This document shows positions 48,002 to 61,418 of a stretch of 64,000 nt of DNA, piece after piece. The notes below the pieces were generated by a model, which had not been told where the DNA came from, did not search any database, and saw only the letters and a list, made by a program, of their open reading frames with translations. The position numbers and the translations under genes were made by a program. The stretch is from contig NC_079888.1 of the NCBI RefSeq assembly GCF_029227915.1, forward strand, positions 1,926,001-1,990,000. Reading direction: 5' to 3'. Position 1 is the first letter of the stretch; every line of letters begins with the position of its first letter. The DNA is from Hydractinia symbiolongicarpus. Its lineage: Eukaryota > Cnidaria > Hydrozoa > Anthoathecata > Hydractiniidae.

Positions 48002-48176
48002 CTGATCAAAAGCATGGAAGATATATCACAACTACTGATGATCGCCATTCTGATGAATGGCGCAAATCGGATGAAAGCGATGAATCCGACGAAACTGACA
48101 ATGAATCGGACAAAGAAGGCGAAAGTGAAGCAATCCAATCAGAAACCACATCGCATAAAGTGTACTTAGAGATCGC
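48002..48176 (+). CDS. Acidic exon (Ser/Asp/Glu-rich)
   Basis: After TTTTTAAG the frame reads DQKHGRYITTTDDRHSDEW, then a run of SDESDESDETDNESD, and ends SHKVYLEIA before GTAAGC. Its start phase fits the exon ending at 47864. The downstream phase to 49440 does not fit the frame I favour there, so either an exon is missing between them or one junction is wrong. Confidence 0.45.
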
Positions 48177-49439
48177 GTAAGCATTCTTCATTGCATGAAA
48201 ATTTCAAGGCATTAAAAATTTTGCGGGTTTTTAATTTCGCGGGTTTTTCTTGTCAAAGCATTTTAATATCGTTGTTCAAACAAATATGTGTATTTTGCTG
48301 TAATTTAATTTCGGGTGAAAGTAAGAAGGGAAAAATTGAGAAACGTTTTTTTAGCGTGAAAGGTCCTAGTTTCGAAGATGTGCTTCTATTAAATAATATT
48401 AACGACGGATGCTCGGACCTCGTTATTGCGAAGAGAACTTCATCACCACTAGGTAGCGCGCCATTTTTTTCTAAGGAATCCGATTTTTTATGCATTTTAT
48501 TTCGTGGTTCGTAATAAACACCTTTTCTAAGGCAGCGTTTCCACGATGTACGTGTAAAGTTTAACTACGATCATAATTGATGTGGCGTGGAATTAGCTTT
48601 TAAAACTGTTGGAAAGAAATAAAACAAAAATATATAGGTAACTTATAGTAACGCAAAAATTTGACAACTTCCAAGAATTAATTTTTTTAGCCAGAAATTA
48701 ATTAGGTGAATTCTCAAATTCGCCAAATTTTCTTTCCGCTAAAAACTCTGAAAATAACATTACCGAAATCAAGTATGTGTTATTTATGTTTATGCGCACT
48801 TTACTTCGTTGAGTTGAATAAAATTCAGTTTGGCTGCAGCTGTGGACGTTAATAGGTTTCTTGAGGCGCTGTGGAAATTCTGGAAGTATGATAAGTCAAA
48901 TAAACACATAGTTGGCAATGTTTAATGAGACATTGATAGATGTTTGATTTTAAGGGAAGAAACCTCCTTGAATTACCCAGTTAGGCCCCGCGAAAAATGT
49001 TTAAAAAAAGGCTTAATCGCGAGAGTTTTTTTCTTCAAAATAATGTTAAAATAGGCTATTTGCCAAAGTTAATTCTCGCGAAATTTTTTTCAACCTTGTA
49101 CTTTATTTTTGTCAGATGAAAAGAAAAATCCGTGTATCCCTTTCATCCTAATTGTTTAAGTTGTCGTGTAATAATCGTTAACCTACTTTTTGAGTAGATC
49201 AAATTCATATGGTTATTCATCGTTGCTGGCATTTTGTGGCGCTAAAGTTTCTTTCTTTAAAGTAGATTCATTGTGAGCGCTTCCTTTGTTTACATTTTCC
49301 AAAACATTACAAGTTAACTATGGCTGACTTCGTGCCTTTTGTTTTGTTTTGTTAGTGCCTTTTTTGCTTGTGTGATATTGTCGTTTCTAAACTTCTGTAT
49401 TTTCTTTTATATTTACTTTTACGTTATTTTTTGTTGTAG
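48177..49439. other. Intron-like DNA
   Basis: The frame at 48191-48514 has no motif. Segments at 48215-48260 and 48990-49090 contain TTCGCG/CGCGAAA short inverted motifs typical of small repeats. No gene is seen. Confidence 0.4.
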
Positions 49440-49812
49440 GACCCAGTGTCGGCTCGTCGAGTGGTCGAGTCTATTTTATTTGGTCAGACTCACAAAGGGA
49501 AATGTTTAACAAAGTATTTTCTAAATGGTTAGACAAAGATCGTGGCTATCCAAGTAAGTAAAAATCACTTAATCTTCATTGCGTCATTTTGTTCACAATT
49601 TTTGAAAAGTTTCTATTACAATTCACGAAACAGCCTCTAAGTGACCTATTGAATAACCTTACATTTTTTTATTCGCAGCCACTGATGAAATGAAATTGTT
49701 TGGGGAGCTTCACGGTGTACCATTTGAAAGAATTCGAACCAGAATAGTTAACGAACGAATGAAAAAACGAAAAAGAACTCAAAAAAATATGAAGATGATG
49801 ATGTGCGCGTAA
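49440..49812 (+). CDS. C-terminal helix-rich module, possibly Myb/SANT-like
   Basis: Two exons, 49440-49553 and 49679-49812, join in phase 1. The peptide reads VYFIWSDSQREMFNKVFSKW, then a YP turn, DEMKLFGELHGVPFERIRTR, then a basic tail MKKRKRTQKN and a stop at 49810-49812. A W-F helix, a turn and a second basic helix fit a Myb/SANT-like DNA-binding fold. Many Crypton-like recombinase proteins end in a comparable region. This would be the end of the SET-recombinase gene. Confidence 0.45.
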
Positions 49813-50586
49813 AAACGTCTTCCGTTTACACCACTTAATTTAATGGCTTATTTCTTACCAGTTTTTGTTATTTTACCAATGTTTTGCTATTTTTGCAACA
49901 CGATACTTACTAATTATTGTTCTGAAAAAATTTTAATTGTAATAACCTTTTATTTTTCACAAATGTTCATTTGTAACGTGCAAATATTTCTCGAAAAAAA
50001 AAACATATTAATTCGCTGCGGTCAACCGAAGGTCCCGATTTATTTACTAATTTCTAAGACAGAGAAGACGCAACAATTTCGACTAGTGTGTACGAAAAAG
50101 CTAGGGTTGGCAGGTGCTTTAAAGACCTCGATTTTTTTTGTAATGTATAATGAATGCGCCACGACGTCATCCTCCACATATATCTTTGACTTTCTTCAAG
50201 CGCCGTCTACCATGTTCAAAAAAGCGGTCTGGAACATTTGTGTTTGCGGCTCCTGTTGTTTTATCCAATTTGATGGATGCCAGTACATCAAGTACATTTT
50301 TCTGTGGCTGACTTGTCGGTTTTTCTTTATAAAGTTTCCAAATTTGTTGTTGTGACAGCTCTATACAGACAGGAATCTGTATCAGCAAGCACAAGATGGA
50401 TGGTGGTAAAATGCTGCAGCATGTCAATTTCAGTCTTACTTTGTACATCGAATTTTTAAAGTTTTACGTCTGAAAATGTCGGAAAATAGTAGCGTTCGAG
50501 AACTAATTAACATGTGAGCGCATTTTTATCCTGCACGTCCTTAAGAACTAAATTTAACTATACACCAATACTCACCACAGGTGGAC
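49813..50586. other. No gene recognised
   Basis: Open frames at 49843-50355 (+) and 50167-50448 (minus) overlap. Neither shows a known domain; the minus one ends with FFEHGRRRLKKVKDICGG, which I do not recognise. Unit 1 of the downstream array begins abruptly at about 50587. Confidence 0.35.
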
Positions 50587-51376
50587 TAAACGTAGTTTCA
50601 GCGGCGCCTACGTATATCCCTTTCTCTTCATCTTTGTTATTACCGACCTCTGCCTGGTAAATCAATTTCGATATTAAGCATTGATTTTGCATAGGACATT
50701 CTCCTTTTTTTCTGCAGTTGCATCCGAAAGTTTTATCCGGTGGGAACAAAGTTTGCCTATTATGCCCGGAGATTATCGTGCCGACATTAGTCATGCAGGA
50801 GTAGCTGACTTTAATTGTATTTTTGTTGAATAGTTTGTGGAGATATGATGTTTCTGGAAAATGTTTTTTGACTAATTTTAACGTAATTTTTCCAACATTT
50901 GTGGCGACATTCTTGGAATAAGGTGGATTGAACCAAATTATACGTCGTTTACGTCTTCTTTTTTCCTGTTTTTCGTTTTGTAAAAGCTCTGTGTCTTCTA
51001 CTTTATCCACATATTCTGGGGTTACATTGTGTCCAGAATTTTTCAAGGCGTTTTCGTATAATTTGAATGATTCTTCGAATATTTCTTTAGATGAACTGAG
51101 TTCTGATACGCGTTTGTTTATAGAGACGGGCAGTTGTTTCAGTACGGTTGATGGATGATTCAAGTTAGTGTCAATATAAATGGGTTCATTGTTTGGTTTC
51201 ATATAGGGTCTAAAGGTGTTATTAGTAATATCAAAAGTAACGTCGAGAAAGTTGACGGTTTTCATATAGGTATCTATTGTGATCGAGAGACCACAATCTT
51301 TAAATAATTTAATGATTGCTTTTCTTTTTTGATCGCTCTGTGGGCCTGTAGTGTTTCGAAAGATCCCAAGACCATC
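50587..51376 (-). pseudogene. Unit 1 Penelope-like RT thumb and partial endonuclease
   Basis: Same fragment as in unit 2 (see 53334-54430) but cut at the left array edge after [11 protein letters not shown], so the rest of the GIY-YIG domain is missing. Upstream of the edge the sequence is unrelated to the array. Confidence 0.8.
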
Positions 51377-52155
<779 letters not shown>

Positions 52156-52166
<11 letters not shown>

Positions 52167-52464
52167 TAAGACTACTTGTTGGTTTGCCGTATACTGATGT
52201 AGAAAGTTTTTTCTCCTTTATTTCGATCCGCAAATCAAGAAAACATATGGATTTCCCGCCGACTTCCATTGTGAACTCGATTCCAGGTGCTAAGGTGTTG
52301 ATGAAATCGAGAAATGTTTGTAAACGATTCGGATCGCCACACCAAAGGGACAAACAGCTATCTCCATCGCTGTTGTTTTTAACATTTTTTATTAGCTCTT
52401 TATTACAGCAATTATATCTACTTTCATAACAACTTTTTTTAGCAGATTCTTTTATCATTATCAT
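52156..52464 (-). pseudogene. Unit 1 second RT-thumb fragment (Penelope-like)
   Basis: [20 protein letters not shown], then [20 protein letters not shown] and [12 protein letters not shown], is the region just after the catalytic YxDD of Penelope-like and related RTs. The YxDD position itself is scrambled (SDGDSC), and the frame stops where the 46-bp repeat begins. It is a different subfamily from the thumb fragment at 51376-50587. Confidence 0.65.
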
Positions 52465-52467
52465 TTT

Positions 52468-52496
52468 CTGATGAAGTCTGTTGTAGACAGACGAAA
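52468..52496 (+). ncRNA. Unit 1 hammerhead-like core
   Basis: CTGATGA at 52468-52474, one extra A, stem II GTCTG/CAGAC (52476-52480 and 52488-52492) with a 7-base loop, then GAAA at 52493-52496. This matches the conserved hammerhead core except for the extra A. Stem III could form weakly in the AT-rich DNA that follows; stem I is not evident. Penelope-like elements are known to carry hammerheads. Copies start at 55442, 58416 and 61422. Confidence 0.35.
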
Positions 52497-52699
52497 ATTT
52501 AAATAAATATAATTTTATCAGTCAATTACAAATGCAGTCGTTCATCATTTCCAGCATTCCTGTGTGTTAATATTATTTTACATTGGAGTTTTGACCTGAC
52601 TGGAAAGATTTGGTTTTATAGCAGGATCGTTTAACCTGTAGACCAAGTGAGCAATCTTGGCCTCTCTACTGGACTGGGGTAAAAAGTGGGGTCGTCGCA

Positions 52700-53323
52700 C
52701 CCAAGACAAGACATAGTCGAACCCGAAAGGCTATCATGCTGCGTTCCAGACAACGCAATAAATCGATATCATCTCCTTCAGCTGAAAACATCAAGCAGTA
52801 TAAATTACAACGAAATCTTTGTGTCAAGCTGTCGAGAAAGGTCAAATTTACTTACTATTCAAACCTTAATACTAAGAAGATAACAGATAACAAATGTTTT
52901 TGGCGTACTGTGAAGCCATTTGTCAGTGATGATTCATCAAACCAAAAGAAAATCATTCTTATCGAAAATGAGTGTATTATCTCGAGTGATGAAGACATAG
53001 CAAATATCTTCAACTCTTATTTTCAAAAGGTTGTCAGTTCATTGAAGTTATATCGATGGCCTGATGTTTCAACAGATTCACATGATTACGTTCTGAATGC
53101 TATTTATAAATACGAATTACATCCGAGTATCCAAAAAATCAATGAGAGATATAACCATATTGCGAGATTCGAATTTAGTCCAACAACGGGAAGTGAAATG
53201 TGGGAAGAAATGAAGAAATTAGATGAATCCAAATCAAATGTTGCTGGTGATATTCCGAGTAGAATTTTGAAAGATTATTATAGTTTATATTATCAAAATC
53301 ATAAACATATCTTAAAATCTTGA
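52700..53323 (+). pseudogene. Unit 1 LINE RT fragment
   Basis: The open frame from 52700 contains TRKAIMLRSRQRNK, LQRNLCVKLSRKVK, ITDNKCFWRTVKPFVSD, DIANIFNSYFQKVVSSL and KSNVAGDIPSRILK. This is the pre-RT and RT motif 0-1 region of CR1/L2-like LINEs. It ends abruptly where the endonuclease C-terminus (minus) begins, so only the N-terminal edge of the RT is kept. It resembles the family of the deleted LINE at 46681-47577, judged by type only. Confidence 0.75.
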
Positions 53324-53333
53324 ACTCTTATAT

Positions 53334-54430
53334 TTAACCCACACCGATTCTCTTAACGTTCTTTAACAAGTATTTGTTGTCATGACGACATTTACTGATA
53401 AATTCATTTTTTGAGTTAAGTAATTTCAGGTCGTCAAGGGAGTTCAAAATCACAATTTTCTCTGTTAGACATAATTTGCAATAATTCAATCTGGATTTAG
53501 CGTTCGTTGTTTTGATAATTTTCCAACTGATAATTGGCTCTTTGTTTTGATCTTTCAAGTTCCAAACGTAGCTTGACAATGCGGTACTTTTCTATACCCC
53601 GATGATTTTATATCTCGTTTGTGATTTCGATATCTTTCCTTAAACGTAGTTTCAGCGGCGCCTACGTATATCCCTTTCTCTTCATCTTTGTTATTACCGA
53701 CCTCTGCCTGGTAAATCAATTTCGATATTAAGCATTGATTTTGCATAGGACATTCTCCTTTTTTTCTGCAGTTGCATCCGAAAGTTTTATCCGGTGGGAA
53801 CAAAGTTTGCCTATTATGCCCGGAGATTATCGTGCCGACATTAGTCATGCAGGAGTAGCTGACTTTAATTGTATTTTTGTTGAATAGTTTGTGGAGATAT
53901 GATGTTTCTGGAAAATGTTTTTTGACTAATTTTAATGTAATTTTTCCAACATTTGTGGCGACATTCTTGGAATAAGGTGGATTGAACCAAATTATACGTC
54001 GTTTACGTCTTCTTTTTTCCTGTTTTTCGTTTTGTAAAAGCTCTGTGTCTTCTACTTTATCCACATATTCTGGGGTTACATTGTGTCCAGAATTTTTCAA
54101 GGCGTTTTCGTATAATTTGAATGATTCTTCGAATATTTCTTTAGATGAACTGAGTTCTGATACGCGTTTGTTTATAGAGACGGGCAGTTGTTTCAGTACG
54201 GTTGATGGATGATTCAAGTTAGTGTCAATATAAATGGGTTCATTGTTTGGTTTCATATAGGGTCTAAAGGTGTTATTAGTAATATCAAAAGTAACGTCGA
54301 GAAAGTTGACGGTTTTCATATAGGTATCTATTGTGATCGAGAGACCACAATCTTTAAATAATTTAATGATTGCTTTTCTTTTTTGATCGCTCTGTGGGCC
54401 TGTAGTGTTTCGAAAGATCCCAAGACCATC
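53334..54430 (-). pseudogene. Unit 2 Penelope-like RT thumb + GIY-YIG endonuclease, frameshifted
   Basis: Reading from 54430 down, the frame begins DGLGIF, the last part of the YRDDGL catalytic motif, right at the edge of the TG/TA tract; everything before it is lost. The thumb follows ([21 protein letters not shown], then [20 protein letters not shown]). Next is the linker with [16 protein letters not shown] (residues 181-196 of the frame from 54319), then [21 protein letters not shown], the GIY-YIG nuclease start. Near 53588 the frame slips by one base at an AAAA run. The C-terminal part then continues in 53579-53334 with [31 protein letters not shown] and ISKCRHDNKYLLKN. Penelope-like elements use this nuclease for target-primed integration. 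The same slip is in units 3, 4 and 5. Confidence 0.85.
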
Positions 54431-54814
<384 letters not shown>

Positions 54815-54898
54815 TCCAATGTGGAGAGCAATTGTGAGTGCATATCATATTAACAGGATACCATTACAAAGTTGCAGGATAATCGCGAAATCCCTTTG

Positions 54899-54980
54899 CC
54901 TCGGCAGCCCAGGGACTCGAACCCGAGATCGTCGCATCAGATGCACCGCGGGCTCTTATCCACTGTGCCACGTCGTCGGC
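54899..54980 (-). tRNA. Unit 2 tRNA-like sequence
   Basis: Same sequence as 51925-52006; flanking 46-bp repeats are at 54810-54855 and 55095-55140. Confidence 0.6.
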
Positions 54981-55129
54981 AAAAGGATTCGTGAGAATCC
55001 AGACAACTTTGGTATTTCGGCTAACAAGCCTTCGTCAGCGGATACCAAAGCCAGTATTGAGCACTGCAGGAACTCTGGGGCAGCTCGAGCTATATATATT
55101 CCAATGTGGAGAGCAATTGTGAGTGCATA

Positions 55130-55438
55130 TCATATTAACATAAGACTACTTGTTGGTTTGCCGTATACTGATGTAGAAAGTTTTTTCTCCTTTATTTCGA
55201 TCCGCAAATCAAGAAAACATATGGATTTCCCGCCGACTTCCATTGTGAACTCGATTCCAGGTGCTAAGGTGTTGATGAAATCGAGAAATGTTTGTAAACG
55301 ATTCGGATCGCCACACCAAAGGGACAAACAGCTATCTCCATCGCTGTTGTTTTTAACATTTTTTATTAGCTCTTTATTACAGCAATTATATCTACTTTCA
55401 TAACAACTTTTTTTAGCAGATTCTTTTATCATTATCAT
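55130..55438 (-). pseudogene. Unit 2 second RT-thumb fragment
   Basis: Translated sequence identical to the unit 1 copy at 52156-52464. Confidence 0.65.
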
Positions 55439-55709
55439 TTTCTGATGAAGTCTGTTGTAGACAGACGAAAATTTAAATAAATATAATTTTATCAGTCAAT
55501 TACAAATGCAGTCGTTCATCATTTCCAGCATTCCTGTGTGTTAATATTATTTTACATTGGAGTTTTGACCTGACTGGAAAGATTTGGTTTTATAGCAGGA
55601 TCGTTTAACCTGTAGACCAAGTGAGCAATCTTGGCCTCTCTACTGGACTGGGGTAAAAAGTGGGGTCGTCGCACCCAAGACAAGACATAGTCGAACCCGA
55701 AAGGCTATC

Positions 55710-56297
55710 ATGCTGCGTTCCAGACAACGCAATAAATCGATATCATCTCCTTCAGCTGAAAACATCAAGCAGTATAAATTACAACGAAATCTTTGTGTCA
55801 AGCTGTCGAGAAAGGTCAAATTTACTTACTATTCAAACCTTAATACTAAGAAGATAACAGATAACAAATGTTTTTGGCGTACTGTGAAGCCATTTGTCAG
55901 TGATGATTCATCAAACCAAAAGAAAATCATTCTTATCGAAAATGAGTGTATTATCTCGAGTGATGAAGACATAGCAAATATCTTCAACTCTTATTTTCAA
56001 AAGGTTGTCAGTTCATTGAAGTTATATCGATGGCCTGATGTTTCAACAGATTCACATGATTACGTTCTGAATGCTATTTATAAATACGAATTACATCCGA
56101 GTATCCAAAAAATCAATGAGAGATATAACCATATTGCGAGATTCGAATTTAGTCCAACAACGGGAAGTGAAATGTGGGAAGAAATGAAGAAATTAGATGA
56201 ATCCAAATCAAATGTTGCTGGTGATATTCCGAGTAGAATTTTGAAAGATTATTATAGTTTATATTATCAAAATCATAAACATATCTTAAAATCTTGA
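55710..56297 (+). pseudogene. Unit 2 LINE RT fragment
   Basis: Translated sequence identical to unit 1 (52736-53323). Confidence 0.75.
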
Positions 56298-56307
56298 ACT
56301 CTTATAT

Positions 56308-57404
56308 TTAACCCACACCGATTCTCTTAACGTTCTTTAACAAGTATTTGTTGTCATGACGACATTTACTGATAAATTCATTTTTTGAGTTAAGTAATTT
56401 CAGGTCGTCAAGGGAGTTCAAAATCACAATTTTCTCTGTTAGACATAATTTGCAATAATTCAATCTGGATTTAGCGTTCGTTGTTTTGATAATTTTCCAA
56501 CTGATAATTGGCTCTTTGTTTTGATCTTTCAAGTTCCAAACGTAGCTTGACAATGCGGTACTTTTCTATACCCCGATGATTTTATATCTCGTTTGTGATT
56601 TCGATATCTTTCCTTAAACGTAGTTTCAGCGGCGCCTACGTATATCCCTTTCTCTTCATCTTTGTTATTACCGACCTCTGCCTGGTAAATCAATTTCGAT
56701 ATTAAGCATTGATTTTGCATAGGACATTCTCCTTTTTTTCTGCAGTTGCATCCGAAAGTTTTATCCGGTGGGAACAAAGTTTGCCTATTATGCCCGGAGA
56801 TTATCGTGCCGACATTAGTCATGCAGGAGTAGCTGACTTTAATTGTATTTTTGTTGAATAGTTTGTGGAGATATGATGTTTCTGGAAAATGTTTTTTGAC
56901 TAATTTTAATGTAATTTTTCCAACATTTGTGGCGACATTCTTGGAATAAGGTGGATTGAACCAAATTATACGTCGTTTACGTCTTCTTTTTTCCTGTTTT
57001 TCGTTTTGTAAAAGCTCTGTGTCTTCTACTTTATCCACATATTCTGGGGTTACATTGTGTCCAGAATTTTTCAAGGCGTTTTCGTATAATTTGAATGATT
57101 CTTCGAATATTTCTTTAGATGAACTGAGTTCTGATACGCGTTTGTTTATAGAGACGGGCAGTTGTTTCAGTACGGTTGATGGATGATTCAAGTTAGTGTC
57201 AATATAAATGGGTTCATTGTTTGGTTTCATATAGGGTCTAAAGGTGTTATTAGTAATATCAAAAGTAACGTCGAGAAAGTTGACGGTTTTCATATAGGTA
57301 TCTATTGTGATCGAGAGACCACAATCTTTAAATAATTTAATGATTGCTTTTCTTTTTTGATCGCTCTGTGGGCCTGTAGTGTTTCGAAAGATCCCAAGAC
57401 CATC
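56308..57404 (-). pseudogene. Unit 3 Penelope-like RT thumb + endonuclease
   Basis: Same frames and same one-base slip as unit 2. Units 2 and 3 share a T at 53935/56909 where units 1, 4 and 5 have C (silent in the minus-strand frame). Confidence 0.85.
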
Positions 57405-57788
<384 letters not shown>

Positions 57789-57872
57789 TCCAATGTGGAG
57801 AGCAATTGTGAGTGCATATCATATTAACAGGATACCATTACAAAGTTGCAGGATAATCGCGAAATCCCTTTG

Positions 57873-57954
57873 CCTCGGCAGCCCAGGGACTCGAACCCGA
57901 GATCGTCGCATCAGATGCACCGCGGGCTCTTATCCACTGTGCCACGTCGTCGGC
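57873..57954 (-). tRNA. Unit 3 tRNA-like sequence
   Basis: Same sequence as the unit 1 copy. Confidence 0.6.
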
Positions 57955-58103
57955 AAAAGGATTCGTGAGAATCCAGACAACTTTGGTATTTCGGCTAACA
58001 AGCCTTCGTCAGCGGATACCAAAGCCAGTATTGAGCACTGCAGGAACTCTGGGGCAGCTCGAGCTATATATATTCCAATGTGGAGAGCAATTGTGAGTGC
58101 ATA

Positions 58104-58412
58104 TCATATTAACATAAGACTACTTGTTGGTTTGCCGTATACTGATGTAGAAAGTTTTTTCTCCTTTATTTCGATCCGCAAATCAAGAAAACATATGGAT
58201 TTCCCGCCGACTTCCATTGTGAACTCGATTCCAGGTGCTAAGGTGTTGATGAAATCGAGAAATGTTTGTAAACGATTCGGATCGCCACACCAAAGGGACA
58301 AACAGCTATCTCCATCGCTGTTGTTTTTAACATTTTTTATTAGCTCTTTATTACAGCAATTATATCTACTTTCATAACAACTTTTTTTAGCAGATTCTTT
58401 TATCATTATCAT
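58104..58412 (-). pseudogene. Unit 3 second RT-thumb fragment
   Basis: Identical in translation to units 1 and 2. Confidence 0.65.
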
Positions 58413-58683
58413 TTTCTGATGAAGTCTGTTGTAGACAGACGAAAATTTAAATAAATATAATTTTATCAGTCAATTACAAATGCAGTCGTTCATCATTTCC
58501 AGCATTCCTGTGTGTTAATATTATTTTACATTGGAGTTTTGACCTGACTGGAAAGATTTGGTTTTATAGCAGGATCGTTTAACCTGTAGACCAAGTGAGC
58601 AATCTTGGCCTCTCTACTGGACTGGGGTAAAAAGTGGGGTCGTCGCACCCAAGACAAGACATAGTCGAACCCGAAAGGCTATC

Positions 58684-59271
58684 ATGCTGCGTTCCAGACA
58701 ACGCAATAAATCGATATCATCTCCTTCAGCTGAAAACATCAAGCAGTATAAATTACAACGAAATCTTTGTGTCAAGCTGTCGAGAAAGGTCAAATTTACT
58801 TACTATTCAAACCTTAATACTAAGAAGATAACAGATAACAAATGTTTTTGGCGTACTGTGAAGCCATTTGTCAGTGATGATTCATCAAACCAAAAGAAAA
58901 TCATTCTTATCGAAAATGAGTGTATTATCTCGAGTGATGAAGACATAGCAAATATCTTCAACTCTTATTTTCAAAAGGTTGTCAGTTCATTGAAGTTATA
59001 TCGATGGCCTGATGTTTCAACAGATTCACATGATTACGTTCTGAATGCTATTTATAAATACGAATTACATCCGAGTATCCAAAAAATCAATGAGAGATAT
59101 AACCATATTGCGAGATTCGAATTTAGTCCAACAACGGGAAGTGAAATGTGGGAAGAAATGAAGAAATTAGATGAATCCAAATCAAATGTTGCTGGTGATA
59201 TTCCGAGTAGAATTTTGAAAGATTATTATAGTTTATATTATCAAAATCATAAACATATCTTAAAATCTTGA
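58684..59271 (+). pseudogene. Unit 3 LINE RT fragment
   Basis: Identical in translation to units 1 and 2. Confidence 0.75.
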
Positions 59272-59281
59272 ACTCTTATAT

Positions 59282-60378
59282 TTAACCCACACCGATTCTC
59301 TTAACGTTCTTTAACAAGTATTTGTTGTCATGACGACATTTACTGATAAATTCATTTTTTGAGTTAAGTAATTTCAGGTCGTCAAGGGAGTTCAAAATCA
59401 CAATTTTCTCTGTTAGACATAATTTGCAATAATTCAATCTGGATTTAGCGTTCGTTGTTTTGATAATTTTCCAACTGATAATTGGCTCTTTGTTTTGATC
59501 TTTCAAGTTCCAAACGTAGCTTGACAATGCGGTACTTTTCTATACCCCGATGATTTTATATCTCGTTTGTGATTTCGATATCTTTCCTTAAACGTAGTTT
59601 CAGCGGCGCCTACGTATATCCCTTTCTCTTCATCTTTGTTATTACCGACCTCTGCCTGGTAAATCAATTTCGATATTAAGCATTGATTTTGCATAGGACA
59701 TTCTCCTTTTTTTCTGCAGTTGCATCCGAAAGTTTTATCCGGTGGGAACAAAGTTTGCCTATTATGCCCGGAGATTATCGTGCCGACATTAGTCATGCAG
59801 GAGTAGCTGACTTTAATTGTATTTTTGTTGAATAGTTTGTGGAGATATGATGTTTCTGGAAAATGTTTTTTGACTAATTTTAACGTAATTTTTCCAACAT
59901 TTGTGGCGACATTCTTGGAATAAGGTGGATTGAACCAAATTATACGTCGTTTACGTCTTCTTTTTTCCTGTTTTTCGTTTTGTAAAAGCTCTGTGTCTTC
60001 TACTTTATCCACATATTCTGGGGTTACATTGTGTCCAGAATTTTTCAAGGCGTTTTCGTATAATTTGAATGATTCTTCGAATATTTCTTTAGATGAACTG
60101 AGTTCTGATACGCGTTTGTTTATAGAGACGGGCAGTTGTTTCAGTACGGTTGATGGATGATTCAAGTTAGTGTCAATATAAATGGGTTCATTGTTTGGTT
60201 TCATATAGGGTCTAAAGGTGTTATTAGTAATATCAAAAGTAACGTCGAGAAAGTTGACGGTTTTCATATAGGTATCTATTGTGATCGAGAGACCACAATC
60301 TTTAAATAATTTAATGATTGCTTTTCTTTTTTGATCGCTCTGTGGGCCTGTAGTGTTTCGAAAGATCCCAAGACCATC
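59282..60378 (-). pseudogene. Unit 4 Penelope-like RT thumb + endonuclease
   Basis: Same content and slip as unit 2. Here the thumb frame happens to stay open through the tract, producing a 441-codon frame whose first 150 codons are only Tyr/Ile/His/Thr repeat. Confidence 0.85.
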
Positions 60379-60665
60379 GTGTATATATATATGTGTGTAT
60401 ATATATATGTGTGTATATATATATGTGTGTATATATATATGTGTGTATATATATATGTGTGTATATATATATGTGTGTATATATATATGTGTGTATATAT
60501 ATATGTGTGTATATATATATGTGTGTATATATATATGTGTGTATATATATATGTGTGTATATATATATGTGTGTATATATATATATATGTGTGTATATAT
60601 ATATGTGTGTATATATATATGTGTGTATATATATATGTGTGTATATATATATATGTGTGTATATA

Positions 60666-60710
<45 letters not shown>

Positions 60711-60723
60711 ATATATATATATA

Positions 60724-60794
<71 letters not shown>
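60379..60794. repeat. Unit 4 TG/TA alternating tract (416 bp)
   Basis: 32 bases longer than units 2 and 3, equal to two 16-mers and to the whole difference in unit length. Confidence 0.95.
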
Positions 60795-60878
60795 TCCAAT
60801 GTGGAGAGCAATTGTGAGTGCATATCATATTAACAGGATACCATTACAAAGTTGCAGGATAATCGCGAAATCCCTTTG

Positions 60879-60960
60879 CCTCGGCAGCCCAGGGACTCGA
60901 ACCCGAGATCGTCGCATCAGATGCACCGCGGGCTCTTATCCACTGTGCCACGTCGTCGGC
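60879..60960 (-). tRNA. Unit 4 tRNA-like sequence
   Basis: Same sequence as the unit 1 copy. Confidence 0.6.
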
Positions 60961-61109
60961 AAAAGGATTCGTGAGAATCCAGACAACTTTGGTATTTCGG
61001 CTAACAAGCCTTCGTCAGCGGATACCAAAGCCAGTATTGAGCACTGCAGGAACTCTGGGGCAGCTCGAGCTATATATATTCCAATGTGGAGAGCAATTGT
61101 GAGTGCATA

Positions 61110-61418
61110 TCATATTAACATAAGACTACTTGTTGGTTTGCCGTATACTGATGTAGAAAGTTTTTTCTCCTTTATTTCGATCCGCAAATCAAGAAAACAT
61201 ATGGATTTCCCGCCGACTTCCATTGTGAACTCGATTCCAGGTGCTAAGGTGTTGATGAAATCGAGAAATGTTTGTAAACGATTCGGATCGCCACACCAAA
61301 GGGACAAACAGCTATCTCCATCGCTGTTGTTTTTAACATTTTTTATTAGCTCTTTATTACAGCAATTATATCTACTTTCATAACAACTTTTTTTAGCAGA
61401 TTCTTTTATCATTATCAT
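61110..61418 (-). pseudogene. Unit 4 second RT-thumb fragment
   Basis: Identical in translation to the other units. Confidence 0.65.

Noticed and set aside
49843-50355. 170-codon Phe/Tyr/Cys-rich frame on +
   Set aside because: AT-rich composition, no motif, overlapped by an equally unconvincing minus frame.
52686-52883. 65-codon + frame overlapping the LINE fragment (repeated in units 2-4)
   Set aside because: It lies in a different frame from the LINE RT signature and has no motif of its own.
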